Origin: Bacillota bacterium
Lineage (GTDB): Bacteria > Bacillota > Bacilli > Paenibacillales > UBA4045
DNA length: 64,000 nt
Direction: 5' to 3'
Assembly (NCBI GenBank): GCA_023441055.1
Contig: JAEZQY010000031.1
Span: forward strand, 206,913-270,912
Shown: positions 55,081 through 63,212 of the stretch, one piece after another
Position numbering within the stretch: position 1 is the stretch's first letter
Layout: each line of letters begins with the position of its first letter
Translations under genes and position numbers: made by a program
The notes under the pieces: generated by a model
The model's database searches: none
What the model was told of the DNA's origin: nothing
Seen by the model: only the letters and a program-made list of their open reading frames with translations

Positions 55081-55104
55081 CCAGTGCCTCCTTGAAATAC
55101 ATTC

Positions 55105-55587
55105 CTATGAGTACTTTCTTATTAATTCTTCCTTGAAGACCTTAATAGGTTCTTCATAACCAATCGGTTTGTAGATCATCTTGTTTAGCCATGCACTAAG
55201 ATCATATGTATGATCAAATTCAACACCCTCACAATAAAGAGACATCTCTTTTAGGGTTCCTAATACACTTCTATCATTTGTTTTTCCAATGACTACTTTT
55301 CCTGCCTCAAAGAAATATTGTTCAATATGGCTCTTTTTGAGCCCTTCTAACTGTAAATATTCATAGAGTTCAGTCATAAATTTCTCTTGCAGTTTAACTA
55401 ACTGAGAGCTCCTTATCCCGTCAATGACTATACATAGACGGCTTAAATCATTTACGAATATTATATGTTTCTTCCTTAGTTGAAGTATGTTCACGTGCCA
55501 ACTAAATAAAGAATTAACATCTCCTAATTCATTAGGAGCTACCTTCATATCTGTAAGAAGTTTTTGAGTAAGTCTAAGTGCTAGCAT
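55105..55587 (-). CDS. DUF6933-like protein
   Basis: The 160 residues begin MLALRLTQKLLTDMKV and contain LFSWHVNILQLRKKHIIFVN and LSRLCIVIDGI, which I associate with the DUF6933 family; the role is unknown. AAGGAG lies before the ATG. Both flanking repeats are truncated. Confidence 0.6.
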   Translation of the reverse strand: MLALRLTQKLLTDMKVAPNELGDVNSLFSWHVNILQLRKKHIIFVNDLSRLCIVIDGIRSSQLVKLQEKFMTELYEYLQLEGLKKSHIEQYFFEAGKVVIGKTNDRSVLGTLKEMSLYCEGVEFDHTYDLSAWLNKMIYKPIGYEEPIKVFKEELIRKYS

Positions 55588-55614
55588 GTTATCTGCTCCT
55601 TATTTTTTTGTTTC

Positions 55615-55659
55615 ACATAACGGCGGCTTGTCCGCCGATGCGTGAACACATTGTTAGAT
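55615..55659 (-). repeat. attC-like site, inner part deleted
   Basis: ACATAACG is joined directly to GCGGCTTGTCCGCCGATG followed by CGTGAACACATT-GTTAGAT. The deletion removes about 120 bases but leaves both terminal boxes. Confidence 0.88.
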
Positions 55660-55712
55660 GAAGTAACGGCCTTCTTAGAACTTCATTCAAAATAAAACAA
55701 ACATCAAGCTTT

Positions 55713-56050
55713 CTACACTTGATGTCTGATAATCCATTGTTCGATGTCTTCTTCTTTTACTTGTCCGGCTGCTGTTCCAATCCCAAGATCTACGATTTCA
55801 TTTTGGGAATAATTAATGCGAATATCATTAAGTCTTAGCAAAAGCAGCATTACAGCTACTCCAATTCGTTTATTACCATCAACAAATCCATGATTAATAA
55901 TCAATGCATAAGCAATCACTGCAATTTTCTTGATATCACTATCATACAAACTCTTACCATCGAATGTTTGAAAGGCTTTGTTTATAGCACTTTCAATTTA
56001 ACAATCTTACTGTGAAATAAAATGATGTCATCAAGTTGAAGTGTTTTCAT
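55713..56050 (-). pseudogene. Doc-type toxin (Fic fold), internally deleted
   Basis: The beginning reads MKTLQLDDIILFHSKIVK. After a jump of perhaps 15-20 residues a second frame continues IESAINKAFQTFDGKSLYDSD and VIAYALIINHGFVDGNKRIG, the Doc/Fic motif HGFVDGNKR. The reading frame is broken at the deletion (about 55990). The ATG overlaps the antitoxin stop (TAATG). The Fic domain would transfer a phosphate to EF-Tu in intact Doc. Confidence 0.8.
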
Positions 56051-56223
56051 TATTTTGAGAGCTCCTTAAGAGCTTCTTTATTTTCATTGATGATATCATC
56101 CATCATGGATTCAAGCTTCACTTGATTTTTGTGCTTTAGAAACTCAACAAAGTCCATTACTTCTCTCTTTCTGTCGTCTGGCAAGGATAAGAAGTCCTTG
56201 ATTAACTTTTCCTCAAGACTCAT
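56050..56223 (-). CDS. DUF2281-like antitoxin partner of Doc
   Basis: The 57 residues (LEEKLIKDFLSLPDDRKREV, MDFVEFLKHKNQ) match small DUF2281 antitoxin-like proteins found before toxins. GGAGG lies 8 bases before the ATG at 56223. Overlap of its stop with the Doc start is typical of a toxin-antitoxin operon. Confidence 0.78.
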   Translation of the reverse strand: MSLEEKLIKDFLSLPDDRKREVMDFVEFLKHKNQVKLESMMDDIINENKEALKELSK

Positions 56224-56324
56224 TGGCCGCACCTCCAAATACTTATACATTAAAGTATACACTAATCTTAGTGACTTTTAACATATGCTTCTCTGTGTGT
56301 CCTACAATGTTCTGCCGTTATTTC

Positions 56325-56484
56325 ATATAACGTTTCCGTGTTCACGACGCTTCACCACCTTAAGCCCGTTAAGGGCGGCCGCGATGCGGTTAGGTGGTGC
56401 AGGTGTGTCCCGGCAACTACTTCTTTGACTCATCTTCCGGGACCGAGGCGGCTTGTCCGCCGATGCGTGAACACATTGTTATGT
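56325..56484 (-). repeat. attC-like cassette recombination site, complete
   Basis: Left box ATATAAC, right box GTTATGT. The inner stem here is CACCACCTTAA / TTAGGTGGTG, different in sequence from most copies but equally well paired. The apical loop is short (CCCGTTAAGGGCGG). Confidence 0.93.
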
Positions 56485-56519
56485 GATGTCACAGTCCTCT
56501 TTGATAAACTTACATAAAT

Positions 56520-57080
56520 CTATTCTTTCCATATTCTTTTTACTTCTTTTAGTTCTAGGTCTTCAAATTGCATTTTATAGATATCTGGTTTCTTTAATTG
56601 ATCAAAGAAATCTAAGCCATAGTTTGAATCAAAATAATTCATCATCAATGTCATGACTAGACCGTGTGTTCCAATAGCAATTTTCTTTCCATTATGTACT
56701 TTTAATATGGTCTTGAGCACTGCAATTGACCTATTCTGACAATCCGTGTTAGATTCTCCACCTGGTAAGGCATATTCAGGGTTGTAGAAGTTATTTCTAA
56801 TATCTGATATTAAATCATTAATATAGTCTGAAGAAAAATGGCGTTCCCTTAAATCTTCAAAAGTCTCTATCTCTAAATTTAAGTGCTGAGCCAATCCCTC
56901 GACACTCAAAACGGCTCGAGAATATGGACTTGAAATTAAGACGTCTATATCTTCACTAATAAGTAACTTCGTTACTTTTTCAGCATCCGCCTTACCTTTT
57001 GCGGTGAGTCCTCTTGTTCTTTCATTTCCTTCATCATATGGTGATTCAGCATGCCTAATCATGTAGAGAATGGTTTTCAT
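56520..57080 (-). CDS. Histidine phosphatase family protein
   Basis: YMIRHAESPYDEGN holds the catalytic His and Arg, with SSPYSRAVLSVEGL and IGTHGLVMTLMM. The 186 residues start at the ATG at 57080, 5 bases after AAGGAGG. The cassette ends pair (TATGTGA, with one change at the left box of the right-hand site). Confidence 0.88.
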   Translation of the reverse strand: MKTILYMIRHAESPYDEGNERTRGLTAKGKADAEKVTKLLISEDIDVLISSPYSRAVLSVEGLAQHLNLEIETFEDLRERHFSSDYINDLISDIRNNFYNPEYALPGGESNTDCQNRSIAVLKTILKVHNGKKIAIGTHGLVMTLMMNYFDSNYGLDFFDQLKKPDIYKMQFEDLELKEVKRIWKE

Positions 57081-57126
57081 ACAGACCTCCTTGAGACACT
57101 CTCTTAAAAATTTTACTGTGAATTCA

Positions 57127-57292
57127 CATAATGTTTCCGTGTTCACGACGTCCCACCACCCTAAGCGAACGGAGTGAGCGGCCGCGATGCGGTTGGGTGA
57201 ATGTATGTGTCAGGCTGCATTTGATCGGAAATATCCGATCATTTCCATGACCGAGGCGGCTTGTCCGCCGATGCGTGAACACATTGTTATGT
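57127..57292 (-). repeat. attC-like cassette recombination site, complete
   Basis: Left box ACATAAT (mutated from AAC), right box GTTATGT. It has an unusual third stem (GTCAGGC..CATGAC) and an extra hairpin TGATCGGAAATATCCGATCA; the inner stem is partly mispaired (CACCACCC / GGGTGAATG). Confidence 0.9.
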
Positions 57293-57317
57293 GAAATCCT
57301 TGTCTTCTTTGAATGAG

Positions 57318-57725
57318 CTAATGACTTACTTGACTTTCTAATCTTGTTCCGTCAGGATTTAATACATACTGCCAGATTTCGCCATTCTTATAAAAATAGG
57401 AGTACATAAAAGCTTTCTTGTCTTTCAATAGAACAAATAATTGATATTCAATATTACCCTTTTTTATTTCATCATACTCGACCCTATTCAAATCAGGATT
57501 ATAACTAAAGTCGGACTTGGTTTTACTAAATAACCAAACATCAACACCATCAACATACTCTTCGAAGTAATCTTCCCCATATTGCTCTGTTATTTCAGTA
57601 TCAGTAATTCCGATTTTCGCAGTCTTTATCATGTATTCCTTATCTATAGATGAATTATTATCCGAAGATGAACACCCCATAATAAGTAACATTAGGATGA
57701 GGGGAACAAATGAACGAAATTGCAT
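57318..57725 (-). CDS. Hypothetical lipoprotein
   Basis: A lipoprotein signal (LILMLLIMGCS, Cys18) precedes about 115 residues (IGITDTEITEQYGEDYFEEY and KNGEIWQYVLNPDGTRL) of unknown family. AGGAGG lies before the ATG. The ends of the cassette pair perfectly (GTTATGTGA / TCACATAAC). Confidence 0.7.
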   Translation of the reverse strand: MQFRSFVPLILMLLIMGCSSSDNNSSIDKEYMIKTAKIGITDTEITEQYGEDYFEEYVDGVDVWLFSKTKSDFSYNPDLNRVEYDEIKKGNIEYQLFVLLKDKKAFMYSYFYKNGEIWQYVLNPDGTRLESQVSH

Positions 57726-57770
57726 ATATCTCGATTCCTCCTTCTTTTTTTAAGCTATTACAAGGGTTTC

Positions 57771-57946
57771 ACATAACGTTTCCGTGTTCACGACGTCTAT
57801 TCACCCTAAGTTGCTCAGCGCACGACAAGTGCGCCTGGCCGGCCGCGATGCGGTAGGGTGAATGGATGTGTCCCGGCATAAGCTTCTTCGACTTTTCTTC
57901 CGGGACTGAGGCGGCTTGTCCGCGAAACGTGAACACATTGTTATAT
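57771..57946 (-). repeat. attC-like cassette recombination site, complete
   Basis: Left box ACATAAC, right box GTTATAT. CATTCACCCTAAG pairs with TAGGGTGAATG; apical GCGCACGACAAGTGCGC; GGCGGCTTGTCCGC has one change. Confidence 0.93.
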
Positions 57947-57986
57947 GATGCCGGTGCCTTCTTTGAAATACTATTAAAAATTCTTT

Positions 57987-58355
57987 CTACCAATGTGCTT
58001 GAAGCTTATTTCCGTTCGGATCAAAAAAATGAAAGTAAAAATGCCCACTTTCTTCTTTTATTTCATCAACTTTAACACCCTTGCCAATTAAATATTCATA
58101 AAACTTATGTATTTCAGGCGAAGTAAATCCGACTGAAAATTCTGGGTTATTATTAATAGTAAAATGCCCTCGAGAATCCTCATCTGCTCTTACCAATACT
58201 AATAATGATCCTCCTTCACATATTTCGATCACTGCTAATTCATCTTCTTTCCTTCTTCGCAATTTAAGTCGCAAGCAATTTGTATACCAATCAATAGATT
58301 CCTCAAGGTTTGTTACTGGTATTCTGAAATAATGAATATCGTTAATAAATGTCAT
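57987..58355 (-). CDS. VOC family protein
   Basis: The 122 residues show YFRIPVTNLEESIDWYTNCL and HFYFHFFDPNGNKLQAHW, the single-domain VOC signature with a metal-site glutamate region (VIEICEGG). AGGAGAGGAG precedes the ATG. Confidence 0.88.
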   Translation of the reverse strand: MTFINDIHYFRIPVTNLEESIDWYTNCLRLKLRRRKEDELAVIEICEGGSLLVLVRADEDSRGHFTINNNPEFSVGFTSPEIHKFYEYLIGKGVKVDEIKEESGHFYFHFFDPNGNKLQAHW

Positions 58356-58415
58356 TAAACTAACTCCTCTCCTTAATTGAGTATTTCAGGTTTTACTTCT
58401 GTTTGTACCGGTTTC

Positions 58416-58596
58416 ATATACCGTTCTCGTGTTCACGACGTCCATTCACCCTAAGCTGCCAGAGTCGTGCGTCCAGCACGATCTCGGCTGGCCGCGATGC
58501 GGTTGGGTGAATGGATGTGTCCCGTCAATTCCTTCATCGACTTATCTACCGGGACCGAGGCGGCTTGTCCGCCGATGCGTGAACACATTGTTAGAT
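58416..58596 (-). repeat. attC-like cassette recombination site, complete
   Basis: Left box ATATACC (one change from ATATAAC), right box GTTAGAT. Inner stem CATTCACCCTAAG / TTGGGTGAATGG; stem C TCCCG/CGGGA; stem D GGCGG/CCGCC. Confidence 0.93.
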
Positions 58597-58632
58597 GATG
58601 CCGCAGACTCCTTCGAAAAGCTTCATTTCTTG

Positions 58633-59076
58633 TTACATGTTTAATATAAATCCCGTCTTCTTTCCCTTCTCAAAACCAGCGCTCTCATAGAATTGATGTA
58701 CTTCTTCTCGTTTCGATCCGGTTAGAAGCATAATTTTATAGCAGTTCTTCTCTTTTGCAAGTGACTTGGCCTTCCCTAATGCCATGTGCCCAAATCCCTT
58801 TCTTCTATAGTTCTCATGTGTAATTACATTCTCAATTAATCCATATGGTCGAGCACTTCGTGTAAGGTTTTTTATTATGATCAAAACGCAGGACGCTACA
58901 AGTATTCCATCCTGTTCAACGACTATGATGTTCATACCTTTATCTTGTAATATGTCTCTCCAATGTTCTTCCAATTGGTGATCTCTACTGAGTTCTGGAT
59001 CTGAAGGCTGCAGGAACTTATAAAGTTGTAAAAGGTCTTCAAGTTCATCTTCCTGAACCATCCTACTTATAACCAC
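58633..59076 (-). CDS. GNAT family N-acetyltransferase
   Basis: The 147 residues contain IENVITHENYRRKGFGHMALGKA and EEVHQFYESAGFEKG. GTG is the start, 8 bases after GAGGG. The cassette's two ends pair perfectly (GTTAGATGA / TCATCTAAC). Confidence 0.88.
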   Translation of the reverse strand: MVISRMVQEDELEDLLQLYKFLQPSDPELSRDHQLEEHWRDILQDKGMNIIVVEQDGILVASCVLIIIKNLTRSARPYGLIENVITHENYRRKGFGHMALGKAKSLAKEKNCYKIMLLTGSKREEVHQFYESAGFEKGKKTGFILNM

Positions 59077-59114
59077 ATCATCGACCCTCTTTCAATAATG
59101 GTTTCGGCGGTTTC

Positions 59115-59296
59115 ATCTAACGTTTCCGTGTTCACGACGTCCATTCACCCTAAGTTGCACGAGTCGTGCGCCAGCACGATCTCGGCCGGCCGCGACCGCG
59201 GTTGGGTGAATGGATGTGTCGCCTGAATCCGCCTTTCCGACTTATCTCCTGGCGACCGAGGGGCGCATGCCCCGATGCGTGAACACTTTGTTATAG
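59115..59296 (-). repeat. attC-like cassette recombination site, complete
   Basis: Left box ATCTAAC, right box GTTATAG. Stem C is TCGCC/GGCGA and stem D is GGGGC/GCCCC, both changed on both strands relative to the common form (TCCCGG and GGCGG), which is strong evidence of selected base pairing. Confidence 0.94.
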
Positions 59297-59331
59297 GATG
59301 TCAGCGCCTTCTTCGTATTTCTACATTAATG

Positions 59332-59733
59332 TTATTTGTTTGATTTCTCACCAAACGCAATCCTATAACCATCGATGTCTTTTATTGTGAATTCTAGTTG
59401 TCCAAACTCAGTTGTATGTAGCTCTGTTTCAAATACTGCTCTATTCCGTATAAATTCATCACATACAACCGCTACATCATCTACACCACAAAAGAAATCC
59501 CAACAAGGTCCAAATTCTAAGGAACTAATTGGTCTCACATCCGTTGGATCTTTGGCTTCCGATAATATTATGTAGAGATCATCTCTTGTTACATGTCCAA
59601 TACCTCCGCCATCGAATCCAAGTACTTTTGTGTAATATTCTTCAGCCTCTTGCTCACTTTTTACAAGAATTACAGTGCTAGCATTCGGTGGCACTTTCTT
59701 TTTGATGTCCTGAATATGATTGTTTGTTTCCAT
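59332..59733 (-). CDS. VOC family protein
   Basis: VPPNASTVILVKSEQEAEEYY starts the fold and GQLEFTIKDIDGYRIAFGEKS ends it. It is 133 residues, similar to the VOC protein at 63213. GGAGG lies before the ATG. Ends: TATAGGC on the right, TATAGGA on the left, one mismatch. Confidence 0.87.
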   Translation of the reverse strand: METNNHIQDIKKKVPPNASTVILVKSEQEAEEYYTKVLGFDGGGIGHVTRDDLYIILSEAKDPTDVRPISSLEFGPCWDFFCGVDDVAVVCDEFIRNRAVFETELHTTEFGQLEFTIKDIDGYRIAFGEKSNK

Positions 59734-59795
59734 TTTTATTTTCCTCCTTCGGGTTTGTGGTTTTCATATATTTCTTTTGTCCTTGCGCTGATTGC

Positions 59796-59981
59796 CTATA
59801 ACGTTTCCGTGTTCACGACGTCCCACCACCTTAAGGTCCGAAGGACCGGCCGCTATGCGGTTAGGTGGTGCGGATGTGTCCGCTGATTATGCTCCCTTGA
59901 ACCCTGAGTTGCCTCAAATATGCTTCACTTCCAGCGGACCGAGGTGGCGAAGACCCCCGATGCGTGAACACATTGTTAGAC
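59796..59981 (-). repeat. attC-like cassette recombination site, complete
   Basis: Left box CTATAAC, right box GTTAGAC. Apical hairpin is GGTCCGAAGGACC; inner stem CACCACCTTAAG / TTAGGTGGTG; stem C is TCCGCTG/CAGCGGA, again changed on both sides. Confidence 0.94.
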
Positions 59982-60012
59982 GAAGTTATTGCCTTCCTCG
60001 AATTTCCTTGTA

Positions 60013-60294
60013 TTATTTAGAGTTATTCCTTTTCATTCTTTCTTCAAGTAATTGGATCTCAACATTAGCTTCTTTTATCAAATACTTAAGTGATACTCCT
60101 GCAATAAATGAAGAAATCGAGATCATAAAACAAACTAACATCCAGACTGTTCCTCTTAAATCATTGGTGAAGTTATAAGAAAGAACCTCGGTGAACTGGC
60201 TACTTGCAAAGAAGATTATAGTTAGAATAAGAAATAGCATAAAGAGAACTAAGAAGAAATTTGATAGTCTATTTGTTTTCTCGAAAAATATCAT
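60013..60294 (-). CDS. Small membrane protein
   Basis: Two or three hydrophobic segments (FFLVLFMLFLILTIIFFAS, VWMLVCFMISISSFIAGV) and a basic C-terminus (EERMKRNNSK). Unknown family. AAGGAGG lies before the ATG. Cassette ends pair perfectly (GTTAGACGA / TCGTCTAAC). Confidence 0.7.
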   Translation of the reverse strand: MIFFEKTNRLSNFFLVLFMLFLILTIIFFASSQFTEVLSYNFTNDLRGTVWMLVCFMISISSFIAGVSLKYLIKEANVEIQLLEERMKRNNSK

Positions 60295-60338
60295 CTCATT
60301 TTTTCCTCCTTGGGGTTTTATTCAATAGCAATACTTTC

Positions 60339-60492
60339 GTCTAACGTTTCCGTGTTCACGACGTCCCACCGACTTAAACGACCAACGGGAGCGGCCGCGA
60401 TGCGGTTAGTCGGTGTCCCGGCAAATACTTCTCCGACTTTACTTCCGGGACCGAGGCGGCTTGTCCGCCGATGCGTGAACACATTGTTATCT
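60339..60492 (-). repeat. attC-like cassette recombination site, complete (shortest)
   Basis: Left box GTCTAAC, right box GTTATCT. Inner stem is CACCGACTTAA / TTAGTCGGTG, another paired variant; the ATGTG spacer before stem C is missing. Confidence 0.93.
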
Positions 60493-60610
60493 GATGCCCT
60501 GACTACTTGAGTTACTTCCATACGCACTTGTCACTAGTATTCTTTAAATGTTTATATAGCGTTTAGTCCTTTCAATCCATTTGTACTGTTATATTATTGT
60601 TTCCAAATTA

Positions 60611-60639
60611 TTGCCGATCAGTTCTTCGTATGTTATGAT
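60611..60639 (+). promoter_or_regulatory. Candidate promoter for an antisense RNA
   Basis: TTGCCG and TATGAT are separated by exactly 17 bases on the plus strand, facing the toxin gene's 3' end. No gene follows on this strand. Confidence 0.45.
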
Positions 60640-60645
60640 TTGATT

Positions 60646-60760
60646 AACAAGGTCAAGTGCTGTAACACTTGGCCCCGACAATTGGCTTGGATGGACTCCC
60701 TTCTGAGTTCTCAAAAGACAAAGACCCACCTTTGGCGCTAACCTTGGGGTGGGTTTTTAC
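60646..60760 (+). ncRNA. Candidate antisense RNA antitoxin of the holin-like toxin
   Basis: A transcript from the promoter at 60611 would start near 60646 and end at the hairpin ACCCACC...GGTGGGT with TTTTT (60724-60758). That overlaps the 3' end and trailer of the toxin message, as RatA does with TxpA in B. subtilis. A hairpin CAAGTGCTGTAACACTTGG lies near the 5' end. Boundaries are inferred. Confidence 0.4.
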
Positions 60761-60855
60761 TTTCTCTTGTAGTTATTCCCGATGTATGTTAAGAGTGCAA
60801 CGATAAATGTAGCAAACCCGATCATGATGATAATCGCATCTTTAACTTTGCTCAC
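60757..60855 (-). CDS. Holin-like type I toxin, about 32 residues
   Basis: The hydrophobic helix IIIMIGFATFIVALLTYI and tail GNNYKRK form a TxpA/Hol_Tox-like peptide that damages membranes when expressed. The GTG shown lies within the ribosome binding site AAAGGGGG, so the real start may be a nearby non-standard codon a few positions downstream. The frame is also open upstream to an earlier GTG (LRKGV). It has no neighbouring protein antitoxin. Confidence 0.72.
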   Translation of the reverse strand: MSKVKDAIIIMIGFATFIVALLTYIGNNYKRK

Positions 60856-60974
60856 CCCCTTTCGAAGGGAAGCCACGCCCACCCAAGATTCAATTGTAGT
60901 TCCAATTTATCCTATATCAGGAAGGCGTACAAGTGTTCCTGTTCATTTCTTATATATGTACTTTCAGGGGTTTC

Positions 60975-61151
60975 CTATAACGTTTCCGTATTCACGACGT
61001 CCATTCACCCTAAACTGCTCGTCGCACGACTAGTGCGATCTGCTGGCCGCGATGCGGTTGGGTGAATGGATGTGTCCCGGCAATTGCTTCATCGACTTAT
61101 CTACCGGGACCGAGGCGGCTTGTCCGCCGATGCGTGAACACATTGTTATCA
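60975..61151 (-). repeat. attC-like cassette recombination site, complete
   Basis: Left box CTATAAC, right box GTTATCA. CCATTCACCCTAA / TTGGGTGAATGG, CGCACGACTAGTGCG apical hairpin, TCCCGG..CCGGGA and GGCGG..CCGCC are all intact. Confidence 0.94.
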
Positions 61152-61173
61152 GATGTTACCGGCTTCATTGAAA

Positions 61174-61548
61174 TTACTTTCGAAAGTTCCTGTCACCTGT
61201 CCCTATTAGTCTTATGTATGGTTTTGTCTCAAGCTTTAATGTCACGTTCGGATCATCTTCATCCATAATTATTATTAGTCCTTCTGAATAACTGTCCTTG
61301 TATATTTCAAGTCCTATTATGGGTTCAAATTCTAATTCAAATATAGTCCCCTGTTTTTTATTGCTTGTTCGAATACTTAATCGATTGCAAGCAGGCTCAA
61401 TACTTATATTTAAATCTATCTCTTCCCTTGAGAGTTCAAAGAATAATGTGTTGTAATACCAAGGAACCTCTTCAGATAAGATAATTGGTTCTGATTCAAA
61501 TAAAGTAATTAACTCATAATCTTGAGGAAATGGTTTTATGGTTTTCAC
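61174..61548 (-). CDS. Hypothetical protein
   Basis: About 124 acidic residues (ELITLFESEPIILSEEVPWY, NLSIEP-like DLNISIEPACNRLSIRT, EFEPIIGLEIYKDSY) of beta-rich type, unknown family. The start is probably the GTG at 61548; a longer frame would begin inside the repeat. Cassette ends pair perfectly (GTTATCAGA / TCTGATAAC). Confidence 0.65.
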   Translation of the reverse strand: MKTIKPFPQDYELITLFESEPIILSEEVPWYYNTLFFELSREEIDLNISIEPACNRLSIRTSNKKQGTIFELEFEPIIGLEIYKDSYSEGLIIIMDEDDPNVTLKLETKPYIRLIGTGDRNFRK

Positions 61549-61565
61549 CGACTTTCGGTAATTTC

Positions 61566-61727
61566 TGATAACGTTTCCGTGTACACGACGCCTCACTGCC
61601 TTAAGGTTCCGTAGGAACCGGCCGCGACGCGGTTAGGCAGTGTAGGTGTGTCCCGGCAATCGCTTCCTCGACTTTTCTTCCGGGACCAAGGCGGCTTGTC
61701 CGCCGATGCGTGAACACATTGTTATCG
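61566..61727 (-). repeat. attC-like cassette recombination site, complete
   Basis: Left box TGATAAC, right box GTTATCG. Inner stem CACTGCCTTAA / TTAGGCAGTG, apical GGTTCCGTAGGAACC; both are covarying variants. Confidence 0.94.
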
Positions 61728-61759
61728 GATGTTCCCAACCTCTTCGAGTTTGCTTTCAA

Positions 61760-62281
61760 TCACTCTATAAGACTTATCATCATTTCTATAAACGAATCTT
61801 CATTCTCATCAATTATTTCTACAGATATTCTCTGTACTTCATCCTCAAATAGTATTTCAAAAGTCTTATACTGTTCGACAGTCCTTGCTAAATCAGCTTT
61901 GTTCAGTATTCTCCCAACTGTTAAATGTGGTTTATATCCATCAGCACGTAAAAAATCAGGATAAAATTCTTTTAACAATCCTTGATATAGCTTATGATGC
62001 AGATCAATTAGTTGATCCTTTCCTTCAACTATATTTAAAAACATAAAACCGTGAGCTTCTTTGCTTATACCCTGAAGGCCAATTTTAAAGGGTCTAATGT
62101 CTGCAATTATTTCTTTTAAATGTTCTTCAATAGCTCTAGCAATAAGTTTACTTTTGAATGGAAAAACTAGAGTAATATGTGGTGCTACATGATTGTATAA
62201 TGGGTCAAATTGACTTCTGATATTTTCAATGAGTTCGATATTATCGAACTTTGGAAAAATCATTATACATCTTTGAATCAT
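61760..62281 (-). CDS. 2'-5' RNA ligase / cyclic phosphodiesterase-like protein
   Basis: The two HxT motifs are HITLVF and HLTVGR in a 173-residue protein. Such proteins open cyclic phosphates or join RNA ends. GGTGG lies before the ATG at 62281; a longer frame starting MNTETL lies in the repeat and is not real. Cassette ends pair (GTTATCGGA / TCCGATAAC). Confidence 0.85.
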   Translation of the reverse strand: MIQRCIMIFPKFDNIELIENIRSQFDPLYNHVAPHITLVFPFKSKLIARAIEEHLKEIIADIRPFKIGLQGISKEAHGFMFLNIVEGKDQLIDLHHKLYQGLLKEFYPDFLRADGYKPHLTVGRILNKADLARTVEQYKTFEILFEDEVQRISVEIIDENEDSFIEMMISLIE

Positions 62282-62308
62282 GTTCCACCTTCGCTTTCTG
62301 GGAATTTC

Positions 62309-62469
62309 CGATAACGTTTCAGTGTTCACGACGCCTCACCGCCTTAAGGTCCGATAGGACCGACCGCGATGCGGTTAGGTGGTGCAGGTGTGTCCCGGTA
62401 ATCGCTTCCTCGACTTATCTTCCGGGACCGAGGCGGCTTGTCCGCCGATGCGTGAACATATTGTTATCG
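62309..62469 (-). repeat. attC-like cassette recombination site, complete
   Basis: Left box CGATAAC, right box GTTATCG. Inner stem CACCGCCTTAA / TTAGGTGGTG, apical GGTCCGATAGGACC. Confidence 0.93.
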
Positions 62470-62503
62470 GATGCCATTGTCTACTTTGAATTATCTCCAA
62501 TAA

Positions 62504-62957
62504 TTATTCTTCATTTCCTAGTTTTTTTAATTTATTTGCAATTTCAATTTCTGAGTATCCAAACCAAGTCATTTCATACAGACATAGTGCAACTATTTGT
62601 TCGCTTCTAAATCGATTTAATACATCATTTTCAAAAATATCCAAGCCAATCTGCCCACTTTGAAGCTGATAAATCCCAGAATCCTGTCCAGTCTATAGAA
62701 TTATTTTTCCCGTGTACTCGAAATGCTTCTATTTCTTTCCCATCATTATTTAAATGTTCAGAAAACTGTTCTGATTCTTGTGTATCAATAGATATAATCA
62801 TATTCTCTTCGTTACTTCTAGCATCTATCAATAACAAGTCATTAAATATTGATCTTAAATAATCCTTTTGGTCAAGATAATCGGGATAATAAGAAATATA
62901 TTGATCCCATACTTCGTCAAAGTCAACTTTATGTAATAAATCTTTGAAAGTGGTCAT
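62504..62957 (-). pseudogene. DUF6557-like protein, frameshifted near the C-terminus
   Basis: The first frame (TFKDLLHKVDFDEVWDQYI, SIDWTGFWDLSASKWADWLG) stops at 62631. In the next frame the sequence continues LDIFENDVLNRFRSEQIVAL and ends KLKKLGNEE at 62504, about 35 bases from the repeat like other cassette genes. A one-base change near 62640 would restore a 150-residue protein. The family assignment is tentative. Confidence 0.65.
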
Positions 62958-62999
62958 AATCATTAACCTCTTAGTTTTCTAGCTATTTACAATGGTTTC

Positions 63000-63183
63000 C
63001 GATAACGTTTCCGTGTTCACGATGTCCAATCCCCTTAAGCTGCCAGAACGCACGATTGGTGCGATCGGCTGGCCGCGATGCGGTTAGGGAATTGGATATA
63101 TCTTGCTGCCATATGGTCGATCTCTTCGACCATCGCCGGGACCGAGGCGGCTTGTCCGCCGATGCGTGAACACATTGTTATAG
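63000..63183 (-). repeat. attC-like cassette recombination site, complete
   Basis: Left box CGATAAC, right box GTTATAG. Inner stem CAATCCCCTTAA / TTAGGGAATTG; an extra hairpin ATGGTCGATCTCTTCGACCAT sits where stem C usually loops. Confidence 0.94.
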
Positions 63184-63212
63184 GATGTCAGCGCCTTCTT
63201 CGAATACTTCAA

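Noticed and set aside
60779..61033. Plus-strand frame of 83 codons across the toxin and site
   Set aside because: It is antisense to the toxin and runs into the repeat; no ribosome binding site.
62282..62329. N-terminal extensions beginning MNTET in frames that start inside the repeat (also near 57146 and 60527)
   Set aside because: They translate the repeat end itself (ATGAACACGGAAACG); true starts with ribosome binding sites lie downstream.
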